64,000 bases of DNA from Burkholderiales bacterium (lineage in GTDB: Bacteria; Pseudomonadota; Gammaproteobacteria; Burkholderiales; Burkholderiaceae_E), in the NCBI GenBank assembly GCA_027487815.1, contig JAIYCW010000034.1, positions 30,096-94,095 of the forward strand, given 5' to 3'. A program made the position numbers and the translations under genes. The notes beneath the pieces are model-generated. The model saw nothing but the letters and a program-made list of their open reading frames with translations. It searched no databases and had not been told where the DNA came from. Below are positions 28,567 to 37,492 of the stretch, one piece after another. Every line of letters begins with the position of its first letter. Positions within the stretch are counted from its first letter, which is position 1.

Positions 28567-29283
28567 ATGGATCCATCCCTTATCAAGGTCGCCTGCGTCA
28601 ATTGCAGCTTGCGCGAACTGTGCCTGCCGGTAGGCCTGCAGGAAGGCGAACTTGAGAAGCTGTCCGAGATGGTCAAATCGCGCAGACGCCTGAAACGAGG
28701 TGAGGGGCTGTTTTCCAATGGCGACACATTTGCAGCGCTTTACGCCGTGCGCTTTGGAATGTTCAAAACCCGTGTCAATACCGCAGACGGGCGTGACCAG
28801 GTAACGGGCTTCCAGATGGCGGGCGAGATCCTGGGCCTGGATGGCATTGGCACCGATCACCACACCTGTGATGCTGTCGCCCTTGAAGATAGCGAGGTGT
28901 GCGTCATTCCATTTGATCAGGTTGCCGATCTCTCGCGCACCTTCCCTGTGATGCAGCTGCATTTTCACAAAATGATGAGCCGCGAAATTGTGCGTGATCA
29001 TGGGGTGATGTTGTTGCTGGGTAGCATGCGCGCCGAGGAACGCCTGGCCGCTTTCCTGCTTAACATTTCCCAACGCCTGCGGGCACGAGGGTTTTCATCC
29101 TCCGAGCTGGTGTTGCGCATGACACGCGAGGAAATCGGCAGTTACCTTGGGCTGAAACTCGAAACAGTCAGCCGCACCTTTTCCAAGTTTCAGGACGAAG
29201 GCATTTTGAGCGTGCAGCAGCGCTTGGTGCAAATTCTTGATCCACAAGCCCTGCAGCATCTGGTCAATCCAGAGCAGTGCTAA
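28567..29283 (+). CDS. fnr: FNR/ANR-type oxygen-sensing transcription regulator
   Basis: The ATG at 28567 follows GAGG and gives 238 residues; upstream in-frame codons are not needed. Cluster ligands Cys10, Cys13 and Cys19 (spacing C-X2-C-X5-C) plus Cys112 in SEVCVIPF match E. coli Cys20, 23, 29 and 122. The recognition helix contains E..SR (LETVSRTFSKF), the set that reads TTGAT. It should activate the nearby cco and hemN genes when oxygen is low. It diverges from hemN and converges with the fixH-like cluster. Confidence 0.95.
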   Translation: MDPSLIKVACVNCSLRELCLPVGLQEGELEKLSEMVKSRRRLKRGEGLFSNGDTFAALYAVRFGMFKTRVNTADGRDQVTGFQMAGEILGLDGIGTDHHTCDAVALEDSEVCVIPFDQVADLSRTFPVMQLHFHKMMSREIVRDHGVMLLLGSMRAEERLAAFLLNISQRLRARGFSSSELVLRMTREEIGSYLGLKLETVSRTFSKFQDEGILSVQQRLVQILDPQALQHLVNPEQC

Positions 29284-29612
29284 TCAGTGGGCAAGCTCTG
29301 GTGATGCCCGGAAAGCCCATTGGCGTTACTCAGTAAAAGAGTGAGGGTGTTGCTAAGCATGAATGCAGCCCACAGGCCGATGAAGCTCAGGGAATAAACC
29401 GTAGTCCGACTCCAGCTGATAGCGCCTGCCCTTTCCTGCAAGAGCTCAACCAACAAGCCAGGGTCAAGCAGCGCAAACAACACCAACTCAATCATGCAGG
29501 CCATGAGAAATGCTGGCCACACCACCAGCATCCATGCGCTGAAGCGGATCTCCGGCTCGGGTGGGTCAGCTTGATCAGTCTCGCTCATGGCCGGGCTTAG
29601 CTTGGCAATCAC
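29280..29612 (-). CDS. Small two-helix membrane protein in the cco cluster
   Basis: This protein of up to 110 residues has two hydrophobic helices (about 27-48 and 70-94) and a charged N-terminus. I do not recognise a family with confidence. GTG 29612 overlaps the stop of the fixH-like gene (GTGA), and ATG 29588 is an alternative giving 102 residues. Its position at the end of the ccoG-fixH row suggests a helper role in cbb3 assembly. It overlaps the fnr stop by four bases on the other strand. Confidence 0.6.
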   Translation of the reverse strand: MIAKLSPAMSETDQADPPEPEIRFSAWMLVVWPAFLMACMIELVLFALLDPGLLVELLQERAGAISWSRTTVYSLSFIGLWAAFMLSNTLTLLLSNANGLSGHHQSLPTD

Positions 29613-29890
29613 GGCTTGCGCGCGGCAGCATTGGTGGCGCTGTGATTGCGCGCTTGCACGGCCGGCAATGCGGCTGCATCAGGATTTGATGCTTTCACCA
29701 TGACCGAAGGATCGGCTCCGGCAATCGCTATCCAGGCAGTCACGATAGCGGCCACCACCACAATCAATGGGCCGCTGGCCAGGGCCCAGACAATCGGGTC
29801 GCGCCAGGCAGCCCGGCTCGGGCTGGTCTTGGCGGACGACGCGGGGTCTGCTGAACCAGGAACAGAATGGTTTGATGGGGCTACTTTCAT
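29609..29890 (-). CDS. FixH/CcoH-like short protein
   Basis: The 93-residue protein has one membrane helix preceded by a WRDPIVWALASGPLIVVV stretch that resembles the start of FixH proteins. FixH members normally run well past 130 residues with a periplasmic domain after the helix. Here only about 35 Ala-rich residues follow, without the usual conserved YY or copper-related motif. It follows ccoG and has AGGAG seven bases before the ATG. The call rests on the helix region and position. Confidence 0.6.
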   Translation of the reverse strand: MKVAPSNHSVPGSADPASSAKTSPSRAAWRDPIVWALASGPLIVVVAAIVTAWIAIAGADPSVMVKASNPDAAALPAVQARNHSATNAAARKP

Positions 29891-29930
29891 TGGGCTCTCC
29901 TGTTAACTTTGGATTGATGCGGCAAGGCCT

Positions 29931-31322
29931 TCATCGCGGTACCAAAAACTTGGTCGGTTCAACCAACTCGGCGTCTTGCGAGCGAAACACCAGGTCAACC
30001 GGGTTGGACCCCTTGGGTAACCCGCCTGCCCGGACCTGCAGACTGACAGGCACCCAAACACTTTGGGTTGCCGGGATATCAACCACAGGTTGACTCGACA
30101 AGGTTACCGGCGCGCTCGAGCGCGCAGCGATGATGACGCGCTGCGGCCTTTCGGTAGTGTTCATCAGTTGAACCCGGTAGACGTTTTCAATAACGCCATC
30201 GTTCAGCTCCCGGGCCAGCACACCACGATCACGAATCACATCCGCGCGAATCGGTGGGCGCATCATCAGCCCGGCTACCAAGCCGGTGCCAATCACGCTT
30301 AATAACACACCATAAATGATCACGCGCGGGCGATACAAATGCTCAAACACCTTGTCCCATGCCCAGCGCTGCTCAAGCGCGGTTTGGGTGGTATAGCGCA
30401 CCAGACCTCGCGGATAGCCGAGCTTGTCCATCACTGAATCGCAGGCATCAATACAAGCCGCGCATCCAATACACTCGTATTGCAAGCCCTTGCGAATATC
30501 AATGCCGGTTGGACACACCTGGACGCACAAGGTGCAGTCCACACAATGCCCTAGACCAAGCGATTTTGGATCTGCGCCGCGGCTGCGCGAACCTCGGGGC
30601 TCACCGCGCTTTTCGTCATAACTGACAATCAAGCTGTGTTCATCAAACATCGCAGATTGGAATCTGGCGTAAGGGCACATGTACTTGCAAACCTGCTCAC
30701 GCATAAAGCCTGCGTTGCCGTAAGTGGCCAAACCATAAAACCCAACCCAGAACAAAGCCCATCCCTCAACGCTGCCCTGGACGAACTGCGGCACCAGCTC
30801 ACGAATGGGGATGAAATAGCCCACAAAGCTCAGACCTGTCCACATCGCAAGCGTGATCCATAGCGCCTGCTTGATCGCCTTGCGGCCCAGCTTGTTGGCA
30901 GACCAGGGGGCTGCATCAAGCTTGATGCGGCGTTGCCGGTCGCCTTCAACCAAATGTTCGATCCACAGGAATAGTTTGCTATACACGGTTTGCGGACAGG
31001 CATAACCACACCACACCCGACCAGCTACCGCAGTCACTGCAAACAAACTCAAGGCGCAAAGAATCAGCAACACGGCCAGGAATACGAAGTCCTGCGGATA
31101 GAGCATGAGCCCGAATACATAGAAGCGCCGGGTTTCCAAATCAAAAAGCACCGCTTGCCGCCCATGCATGTTGAGCCACGGCAATCCATAAAACACCAGC
31201 TGGGTCAGAATCACCATGGCCCAACGCAAATTCGCGAATACGCCGTCGGTCGCGCGCGGATATACCTTGCGCGTCTTGACGTAGAGCCAGATCGGCTTAA
31301 CCTCGGCGGTTTTGGTGGTCAT
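29931..31322 (-). CDS. ccoG: cbb3 oxidase accessory protein CcoG (FixG/RdxA)
   Basis: The 463-residue membrane protein has several helices, the CGYACPQTVYSKLF and CKYMCPYARFQ motifs, and a 4Fe-4S pair (CVDCTLCVQVCPTGID, then CIGCAACIDACD), ending in an Ig-like FixG domain. CcoG is reported to reduce Cu(II) before it is loaded into cbb3 oxidase. It follows ccoP after 37 bases and precedes the fixH-like gene, the standard order. Confidence 0.95.
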   Translation of the reverse strand: MTTKTAEVKPIWLYVKTRKVYPRATDGVFANLRWAMVILTQLVFYGLPWLNMHGRQAVLFDLETRRFYVFGLMLYPQDFVFLAVLLILCALSLFAVTAVAGRVWCGYACPQTVYSKLFLWIEHLVEGDRQRRIKLDAAPWSANKLGRKAIKQALWITLAMWTGLSFVGYFIPIRELVPQFVQGSVEGWALFWVGFYGLATYGNAGFMREQVCKYMCPYARFQSAMFDEHSLIVSYDEKRGEPRGSRSRGADPKSLGLGHCVDCTLCVQVCPTGIDIRKGLQYECIGCAACIDACDSVMDKLGYPRGLVRYTTQTALEQRWAWDKVFEHLYRPRVIIYGVLLSVIGTGLVAGLMMRPPIRADVIRDRGVLARELNDGVIENVYRVQLMNTTERPQRVIIAARSSAPVTLSSQPVVDIPATQSVWVPVSLQVRAGGLPKGSNPVDLVFRSQDAELVEPTKFLVPR

Positions 31323-31359
31323 GCCGGAGCTTTCGCCAAAGAAGTCGATGGGCTATGCA

Positions 31360-32256
31360 TTACTGACTCAGGCTCAGCACATAACCCGCCAGCACCCGAA
31401 CCTGCGCCTCAGTAAGCTTGTCAGCCTGGGCGGGCATCACATTGTTACGGCCATTAATGACGATGTTTGCAATCGCCTGTTCGCCCCAGCCATGCAGCCA
31501 GATCTTGTCGCTCAGATTGGGAGCACCAAGTGCTTGATTGCCCTCACCCTTGGCGCCATGGCATGCCGCGCAAGCGGCAAACTTGGGCTGACCCAATGCA
31601 GCCTTGACAGGATCATGCGGGCTGCCGGACAGGCTCAATACATAATTCGCAAGATTGGCGATATCCGTTGAGCTGCCCACAGCAGCGCCAAGCGCGGGCA
31701 TCATGCCCTGGCGCCCTTGCTTAATGGTTTCGATGATCTTCTCAGGCGATCCGCCATGCAGCCAATCTTTATCCGCAAGATTGGGAAAGCCCTTGGACCC
31801 CCGACCATCCGAACCATGGCACTGCGAACACTGGTTCAAGAACAATCGTTGTCCGGTAGCCAAAGCCTTCGGATCGCGGGCGAGCTCAGGCACGCTCAGC
31901 TTGTCAAAGCTTGCATAAAGCGGCGCGACTTGCTCGGTAAGCTTGCGGCTTTCCTGCGCATGTTGCCCGCTGCTGCTCCAGCCCAACTGCCCGGGTGCAG
32001 CGCCGAGCCCCGGATACAGCACCAGATAGCCCGCTGAAAACACTACGGTGATCAGAAACAGTCCAACCCACCACAAGGGCAAGGGATTGTTCATCTCCTT
32101 GAGATCCTCATCCCACACATGGCCGGTAGAGCCATCGCTGCTGGTTGAGGGTTTGGTACGCCCGCTGATAATCAACAACACCACACAGGCCACCATGCCA
32201 GCGACGGTGACCAACGCAATCGCCTGCCCCCAGAATCCACTTATGAAATCACTCAT
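31360..32256 (-). CDS. ccoP: cbb3 cytochrome oxidase diheme subunit III
   Basis: The 298-residue protein has two N-terminal membrane helices (about residues 6-28 and 60-80), then two c-type heme motifs, CSQCH and CAACH, each followed by a downstream Met-containing segment. It passes electrons to the CcoO and CcoN hemes. Its ATG overlaps the ccoQ stop (ATGA). Confidence 0.95.
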   Translation of the reverse strand: MSDFISGFWGQAIALVTVAGMVACVVLLIISGRTKPSTSSDGSTGHVWDEDLKEMNNPLPLWWVGLFLITVVFSAGYLVLYPGLGAAPGQLGWSSSGQHAQESRKLTEQVAPLYASFDKLSVPELARDPKALATGQRLFLNQCSQCHGSDGRGSKGFPNLADKDWLHGGSPEKIIETIKQGRQGMMPALGAAVGSSTDIANLANYVLSLSGSPHDPVKAALGQPKFAACAACHGAKGEGNQALGAPNLSDKIWLHGWGEQAIANIVINGRNNVMPAQADKLTEAQVRVLAGYVLSLSQ

Positions 32257-32408
32257 GATTTGTTCTCTCCTGAATCATCAAGCAAGGGCAAGTACCCGGC
32301 TGCTTGAAACCCCGCGCGATTGCGCGCCGAATACACCCACACGACGAGGGCCAGAAAAAGCACCAGCCCTGCAATCGTCACCACAATTCTCAGCACATTG
32401 ATGTCCAT
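32253..32408 (-). CDS. ccoQ: cbb3 oxidase small subunit CcoQ
   Basis: This 51-codon gene is very short. Its protein starts MDINVLRIVVTIAGLVLFLA and has one membrane helix, then VWVYSARNRAGFQAAGYLPL and an acidic end (LLDDSGENKS). That is the CcoQ/FixQ pattern. AGGAGG lies before the ATG. It sits in the ccoO-ccoP gap and overlaps ccoP by four bases, so position and sequence agree. CcoQ stabilises the complex against oxygen. Confidence 0.9.
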   Translation of the reverse strand: MDINVLRIVVTIAGLVLFLALVVWVYSARNRAGFQAAGYLPLLDDSGENKS

Positions 32409-32423
32409 GAATCCCTCCTTTGC

Positions 32424-33059
32424 TTATTGCATGGTCTTGCGAGCCAGACCCAGGCCCTGCAAATACGCGATCACTGCCTGCATCTCGGTTTTACCCTGCA
32501 CAGCAGCCACGGCTTCAGCCAGCTCGGCATCGGTGTAAGGAGCACCAAGTGTGCGCAGCGCAGACATGCGTTTGACTATCGTGGTGTGATCCACTTGCGC
32601 CGCAGCCAACCAGGGATAAGCGGGCATGTTGGACTCGGGCACCACATCGCGCGGATTGGTCAGATGAATCTCATGCCACTCATCGCTATAGCGGCCGCCC
32701 ACCCGATGCAGATCAGGCCCGGTGCGTTTGCTGCCCCATTGAAACGGCCGGTCATATACAAACTCACCTGCCACTGAATACGGGCCATAGCGCAGGGTCT
32801 CCGCACGCAAGGGCCGAATCATCTGCGAATGGCAGTTGTAGCACCCTTCGCGCACATACACATCGCGGCCTGCGATCTGCAGTGCTGTGTAGGGCTTGAG
32901 CCCCTCTACGGGTTCGGTAGTGGAGCGCTGAAAAAACAGGGGCACGATTTCAACCAACCCACCGATTGCAACAACCAGCACGATCAGGATGATCATCAAC
33001 CAGTTGTTGGTCTCAATCGTCTGGTGCGAAAACCCCTTGGCTTGCGTAGTGTCACTCAT
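32424..33059 (-). CDS. ccoO: cbb3 cytochrome oxidase monoheme subunit II
   Basis: The 211-residue protein has one N-terminal membrane helix (about residues 18-40) and the heme motif CYNCH in [17 protein letters not shown], with the conserved [18 protein letters not shown] segment. It is the membrane-anchored cytochrome c of cbb3 oxidase. It starts two bases after ccoN. Confidence 0.96.
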   Translation of the reverse strand: MSDTTQAKGFSHQTIETNNWLMIILIVLVVAIGGLVEIVPLFFQRSTTEPVEGLKPYTALQIAGRDVYVREGCYNCHSQMIRPLRAETLRYGPYSVAGEFVYDRPFQWGSKRTGPDLHRVGGRYSDEWHEIHLTNPRDVVPESNMPAYPWLAAAQVDHTTIVKRMSALRTLGAPYTDAELAEAVAAVQGKTEMQAVIAYLQGLGLARKTMQ

Positions 33060-33061
33060 GT

Positions 33062-34543
33062 TCAGGCTCCTTGCAGGGATGGATTGGGCGCATGGCTTGC
33101 TTCACCCACGGGCGGCGGAATCGGGGTCGATACCTTGCGCCCCTGCAGCACTGTCATCACCACATTAAAGGCCATCAACACCATGCCCGAGAGGTACAGC
33201 ACCCCACCGGCCAGGCGAATCAGGTAGTAAGGAAAGGTGGCTTTCACGCTCTCGGCAAAGGTATAGGTGAGCGTGCCGTCCTCATTGATTGCGCGCCACA
33301 TCAAACCCTGCATCACCCCGGCGATCCACATCGCAGCGATATAGAGCACGATGCCAACAGTTGCCACCCAGAAATGCACTTCAATTGCGCGCACGGAATA
33401 CATCTTCTGCAAGCCATAGAGCTTGGGGATCAGAAAGTAGAGGCAGCCCATCGAGATCAAGCCCACCCAGCCCAGGGCACCCGAATGCACATGCCCTACG
33501 GTCCAGTCGGTGTAGTGCGACAGGGCATTCACCGTCTTGATCGACATCATCGGTCCTTCAAAGGTCGACATGCCGTAGAACGACAAGGACACAATCAAGA
33601 AGCGCAGGATCGGATCGTCACGCAATTTGTGCCAAGCGCCCGACAGGGTCATGATGCCGTTGATCATGCCGCCCCAGCTCGGTGCCAGAAGGATCAAACT
33701 GAACAGCATACCAACGCTTTGCGCCCAATCCGGCAATGCGGTGTAGTGCAAGTGATGGGGGCCCGCCCACATGTAGGTGAAGATCAGAGCCCAGAAGTGC
33801 ACGATCGACAGGCGATAGGAAAACACCGGGCGATTGGCCTGCTTGGGGATGAAGTAATACATGATCCCGAGAAAGCCAGCGGTAAGAAAAAAGCCGACCG
33901 CATTGTGTCCGTACCACCACTGCACCATCGCATCCTGGACACCTGCATATGCAGAGTAGGACTTCATCCAGCCTGCAGGCAAAGCTGCGCTATTCACGAT
34001 ATGCAGCAGGGCGACAGTCAGAATGAAGGCGCCGAAGAACCAGTTGGCCACATAAATGTGGCGAATCTTGCGCTGACCGATGGTGCCGAAAAACACAATC
34101 GCATAGGACACCCAGACCACTGCAATCAGGATGTCGATAGGCCATTCCAGCTCGGCATATTCCTTGCCCGAGGTGTAGCCCAGGGGCAGGCTGATGGCTG
34201 CAGCCACAATCACCAGTTGCCAGCCCCAAAATGTGATGCTGGCGAGCGGACCGCCAAACAATCGAGTCTGGCAAGTGCGCTGCACAACGTAATAGCTGGA
34301 GGCGAACAGCACACAGCCGCCAAATGCGAAGATCACAGCATTGGTATGCAAAGGGCGCAAGCGGCCGTAACTCAGCCAGGCGATTCCGGCAGTGAGATCA
34401 GGGAAGGCAAGCTGAGCAGCAATCACAACGCCCACCAGCATGCCAACCACACCCCACAGCACCGCGGCAAGTGAAAACTGCCTCACCACCGTATCGTTGT
34501 ACTGGGCCTGCCGGCCCACATCAAGCATTTGATTTGTATTCAT
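33062..34543 (-). CDS. ccoN: cbb3 cytochrome oxidase catalytic subunit I
   Basis: The 493-residue protein has about twelve membrane helices and the heme-copper histidines, including [17 protein letters not shown] and [15 protein letters not shown]. It reduces oxygen at very low concentrations while pumping protons. AGGGAGAA precedes the ATG. A perfect FNR box 65-78 bases upstream, inside ccoS, should control it. CcoQ, CcoO and CcoP follow in order. Confidence 0.97.
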   Translation of the reverse strand: MNTNQMLDVGRQAQYNDTVVRQFSLAAVLWGVVGMLVGVVIAAQLAFPDLTAGIAWLSYGRLRPLHTNAVIFAFGGCVLFASSYYVVQRTCQTRLFGGPLASITFWGWQLVIVAAAISLPLGYTSGKEYAELEWPIDILIAVVWVSYAIVFFGTIGQRKIRHIYVANWFFGAFILTVALLHIVNSAALPAGWMKSYSAYAGVQDAMVQWWYGHNAVGFFLTAGFLGIMYYFIPKQANRPVFSYRLSIVHFWALIFTYMWAGPHHLHYTALPDWAQSVGMLFSLILLAPSWGGMINGIMTLSGAWHKLRDDPILRFLIVSLSFYGMSTFEGPMMSIKTVNALSHYTDWTVGHVHSGALGWVGLISMGCLYFLIPKLYGLQKMYSVRAIEVHFWVATVGIVLYIAAMWIAGVMQGLMWRAINEDGTLTYTFAESVKATFPYYLIRLAGGVLYLSGMVLMAFNVVMTVLQGRKVSTPIPPPVGEASHAPNPSLQGA

Positions 34544-34583
34544 GCACTTCTCCCTAAGTCCGGCAATTACATGGGGATCAGTG

Positions 34584-34745
34584 TCACTCGCCTGCTTTCA
34601 TTGCGTCTTGATCTGCATCAAGGATTCGTTGGCCTTCGGCTTCCAGATGGTCAAACTGCTGATTGGCAAACGCCCAGGCCAACACCACTATGATCAGCAA
34701 GGCAAGCACCACGGAGAGAGGAATGAGCAGCAGCAAGATATCCAT
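34584..34745 (-). CDS. ccoS: cbb3 oxidase maturation protein CcoS
   Basis: The 53-codon protein begins [20 protein letters not shown], continues with a [19 protein letters not shown] segment and ends acidic ([11 protein letters not shown]). One helix followed by the FxxxQFDDLE-like stretch is the CcoS pattern. CcoS is needed to fit heme b and copper into CcoN. It starts four bases after ccoI. The FNR box for ccoN lies within its last ten codons, so its C-terminal sequence is tied to that site. Confidence 0.92.
   Translation of the reverse strand: MDILLLLIPLSVVLALLIIVVLAWAFANQQFDHLEAEGQRILDADQDAMKAGE
34608..34621 (-). promoter_or_regulatory. Perfect FNR box upstream of ccoN, inside ccoS
   Basis: TTGAT-CTGC-ATCAA matches the FNR consensus at all ten positions. 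The centre (34614.5) predicts a class II start near 34573, thirty bases before the ccoN ATG. It encodes ccoS residues around LDADQD on the same strand. Confidence 0.85.
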
Positions 34746-34749
34746 GGTC

Positions 34750-36981
34750 TCAGCGCCTTGCGCTAATGCGCAAACTATTGGCCACCACCAGGATCGAGCT
34801 CAACGCCATTCCAAGCCCTGCGGCCCACGGTGCAAGCCAGCCTGACATGGCTGCCGGCACAGCTATTGCGTTGTATGCCAATGCCCAAGCGATATTCGAG
34901 CGCAACACCTGATGCGTCTTGAGCGCTAGTTCGCGCAACCAGATCAAGTCGCCCAACTGCTCGCTTTGAATGATGAAATCAGCTCTCGATTGGGCCAACG
35001 CGCTGGCATTACCCAGCACCACGGACACATCAGCCTGGGCAAGGCTTGCCGCGTCGTTGATCCCGTCGCCCACCATCATTACTGTGCTGCCCTGGCCTTG
35101 CAGGGTACGCAAATAGGCGAGCTTGTCCTGAGGGGTTTGGGCAGCATGCATATTGTCAATGCCGAGCTGCTTGCCGATGCCGTGTGTGGCATCAGCTTGG
35201 TCGCCACTAAGCAAAGCAAGCGCCAGCCCCTCGCGTTGAAACTGGCTTACCACTGACCGTGCCTCCGGACGCAGCTTTTCTGCAAGCGCGAAGCTCACCA
35301 GCCAGCGTAACTCGGTAGCCTTATTGCCCAGCACACTCAGATGCAATGACCAGTCATGCGGCGCACACTCCGGGAGCACACAAAAGGCCGATGAGCCCAG
35401 ACGAAGCATGCGGCCCGCGAGCGGCCCGCTCAGGATGCGCCCCTGCATGCCCTGCCCAGGTGTTTCTATTACGCTAGCCACATCAATCTGTGCAACTTCA
35501 ATGCGGCTGGTTTTTGCGTACTCGAGTAACGCACGCGCCATCGGATGTGTCGAGTGTTGAGCCAGCGCAGCTGCAACGGCCAGGCTTTCGCCCACCGGAG
35601 TAGCGCCTGCACAGCGCAGATCAACGACTTCAAGTGCATGCTGGGTTAGCGTGCCGGTCTTGTCGAATATAACGCTTTGCACTTTCGCCAGGCCCTCAAG
35701 TGCCTGCAGGCGCTGCACCATCACGCCTCGCGTGGCCAAAACTCCGGCAGCGCGCAGCAAAGCCACCGGGCTTGCCAGATACAACGCGCATGGGCAAGTG
35801 ACAATCAATACTGCGATCGCCGATTGAATAGCTCGGGCAGGGTCAGTGCCCCACCACACCAGCGCTGCCAGGGCCGCGGCTCCCAGCACAAAAGCCAGAA
35901 ACATCGGTGCGAGGCGATCAACGCTTTGAGCAAAGGCAGGCCGGGTCTGCGCCGCAGCTTCGATCATGCGCCGCATCGCTGCAAACTGGGTACGCTCGCC
36001 AGTAACAGTCACCTGCAATAGGGCAATCGCCTGCAGATTCACGCTGCCTGCCAGTACCAGTTCGCCGGGCTGACGCACCACAGGCATCGATTCACCGGTC
36101 AGCATCGATTCTTCCAGCTGGACAGCATGATCCAACACCCGGGCATCAGCGGGCACAGGTGAGCCCGCTTTCAGGCGAATCACATCGCCCGGGCGCAGAT
36201 CACCCACTGCAACGACTTCTTCGCGGTTGTCGCTGATTTGGCGAACCACGGTTTGCGGGGTGTCACTCAACAAGGCATCCACCCGCGCCAGCGCCCGACG
36301 GCGCAGCACACGCTCGAAATAGCGACCCACCAATATGAAGCTGATGAACATCACCAGGGAGTCGAGATAAATCTCTGCACGCAAGATGCTTTGGGCATCG
36401 AAACTGGCTACCGTACCCGCGATCAGCGCCACCACAACGCCCAGAACAACTGCCAGGTCCATCGTGATTTGACCTCGGCGCAATGCGGACCAAGCATGCG
36501 AGAAGAATGGCCCCGCGCTGAAAAATACCACCGGCAAGCTCAGCACCCAGTTGGCCCAGCGCAGCAAAGACTCGCTCTGGGCATCGAGCTCGCCCGGCGC
36601 ACTCAAATAAATCGGCGTGCTGTACATCATGACCTGCATCATGCACAGCAGTGCCACGGCCAGGCGCCACAGAGCTTTGCGCTCCTCGCGCTGCTCAGAT
36701 TCCTGTAAAGCAGGATCAGCACTAGGCAGCAAGCGATACCCTGCTGGCTGCAGCCTTTGCCCCATCACCGCGGGATTAACTCGGGTGGCGTCCCAATGCA
36801 GCCGCACGCTTTGCGTCGCGGGATCCACCTGCACCCGACTGACCCCAGGCAAGCCCAGCAAGATCGCCTCGATTTCAAGCACGCACGCCGCGCAGGTGAT
36901 GCCCTGCACTACAAAACGCCCCTGCTCGAGCACAGGTTCGGAATCGGCAAATGAAGCAAGGTCTTGGACTAATGGCAGCAT
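34750..36981 (-). CDS. ccoI: Copper-exporting P-type ATPase for cbb3 assembly (CcoI/FixI)
   Basis: The 743-residue protein has an N-terminal heavy-metal domain (VVQGITCAACVLEIEAIL), the membrane metal site CPCALYLASPVALL, the phosphorylation motif DKTGTLT and the hinge GDGINDAASLAQADVSV. It moves copper to the periplasmic side for oxidase assembly. The listed ATG has a poor ribosome site and would coincide with the FNR-dependent transcription start, so GTG at 36933 (before LEQGRFVVQG) is a fair alternative. It leads the ccoISNOQP row. Confidence 0.95.
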   Translation of the reverse strand: MLPLVQDLASFADSEPVLEQGRFVVQGITCAACVLEIEAILLGLPGVSRVQVDPATQSVRLHWDATRVNPAVMGQRLQPAGYRLLPSADPALQESEQREERKALWRLAVALLCMMQVMMYSTPIYLSAPGELDAQSESLLRWANWVLSLPVVFFSAGPFFSHAWSALRRGQITMDLAVVLGVVVALIAGTVASFDAQSILRAEIYLDSLVMFISFILVGRYFERVLRRRALARVDALLSDTPQTVVRQISDNREEVVAVGDLRPGDVIRLKAGSPVPADARVLDHAVQLEESMLTGESMPVVRQPGELVLAGSVNLQAIALLQVTVTGERTQFAAMRRMIEAAAQTRPAFAQSVDRLAPMFLAFVLGAAALAALVWWGTDPARAIQSAIAVLIVTCPCALYLASPVALLRAAGVLATRGVMVQRLQALEGLAKVQSVIFDKTGTLTQHALEVVDLRCAGATPVGESLAVAAALAQHSTHPMARALLEYAKTSRIEVAQIDVASVIETPGQGMQGRILSGPLAGRMLRLGSSAFCVLPECAPHDWSLHLSVLGNKATELRWLVSFALAEKLRPEARSVVSQFQREGLALALLSGDQADATHGIGKQLGIDNMHAAQTPQDKLAYLRTLQGQGSTVMMVGDGINDAASLAQADVSVVLGNASALAQSRADFIIQSEQLGDLIWLRELALKTHQVLRSNIAWALAYNAIAVPAAMSGWLAPWAAGLGMALSSILVVANSLRISARR

Positions 36982-37016
36982 GACCGCAAGGCTAGCGCCA
37001 GCAAGTCGAACCGCCT

Positions 37017-37030
37017 TTGATCTGGATCAA
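37017..37030 (-). promoter_or_regulatory. Perfect FNR box upstream of ccoI
   Basis: TTGAT-CTGG-ATCAA is a full match to the FNR consensus. The centre is 42 bases upstream of the annotated ccoI ATG, so a class II start would fall right at that ATG. The rest of the 198-base gap before the lipoprotein gene shows nothing else I can assign. Confidence 0.85.
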
Positions 37031-37179
37031 GCCCGCCAACGATTGGCCCGGTTACTTCTGCTTACAACCCTGACGGTTTGCTTTCATCCGCGTGGCATCA
37101 GGCTGTCGGCAAAGGGCGGTGGCAAGCCGTTAGGCCCTGAGATCACCTTTTGCTGTGATCGCTTACAAGGCAAGACATC

Positions 37180-37479
37180 ATGAAAAGCTGGATAGTAGGT
37201 ACGGTGGTTTGCAGTGCGCTCAGTGGTTGCGCAGTAGTTCCAACCGGCCCTGTAGTGACCGTACGGCCTCCGAGCGTCGTGGTTGGACCTCCGGGAGTAA
37301 TTCTTGGCCCGCCACCGGTCGTGTATTCCGCGCCCGCCTACCCTGCTCCTTTTTACCCCGCTCCAGTCTATCCCGCACAAATCTATGGCGGTCCTCCTGC
37401 CGTTATCGTGCGGCCCGGCTGGGGCTATGGACCCCGATGGGGCCATGGGTACGGCTGGGGCCACGGTCGACGCTGGTAG
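37180..37479 (+). CDS. Small Pro/Gly-rich lipoprotein
   Basis: The 99-residue product has a lipoprotein signal (MKSWIVGTVVCSALSGCAVV, lipobox LSGC, Cys17). It then has Val-Pro-Pro and Pro-Ala-Tyr repeats (VVVGPPGVILGPPPVV, YPAPFYPAPVYPAQIY) and a tail of Gly, Trp, His and Arg (WGHGYGWGHGRRW). It has no enzyme domain and is probably an unstructured or repeat-type envelope protein. The His/Trp-rich end might bind metal. It is a single gene that converges with the Anbu operon. Confidence 0.7.
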   Translation: MKSWIVGTVVCSALSGCAVVPTGPVVTVRPPSVVVGPPGVILGPPPVVYSAPAYPAPFYPAPVYPAQIYGGPPAVIVRPGWGYGPRWGHGYGWGHGRRW

Positions 37480-37492
37480 GGTACGAAGTGGC

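Noticed and set aside
28411..29073. A 220-codon N-terminal extension of hemN
   Set aside because: The extension is antisense to fnr and crosses the FNR box. The GTG at 28410 has a ribosome site and gives the standard length.
33071..34474. A 467-codon open frame on the plus strand opposite ccoN
   Set aside because: It is the exact antisense of ccoN, its product is rich in His, Gln and Arg as expected from a reversed membrane-protein gene, and no family is recognisable.
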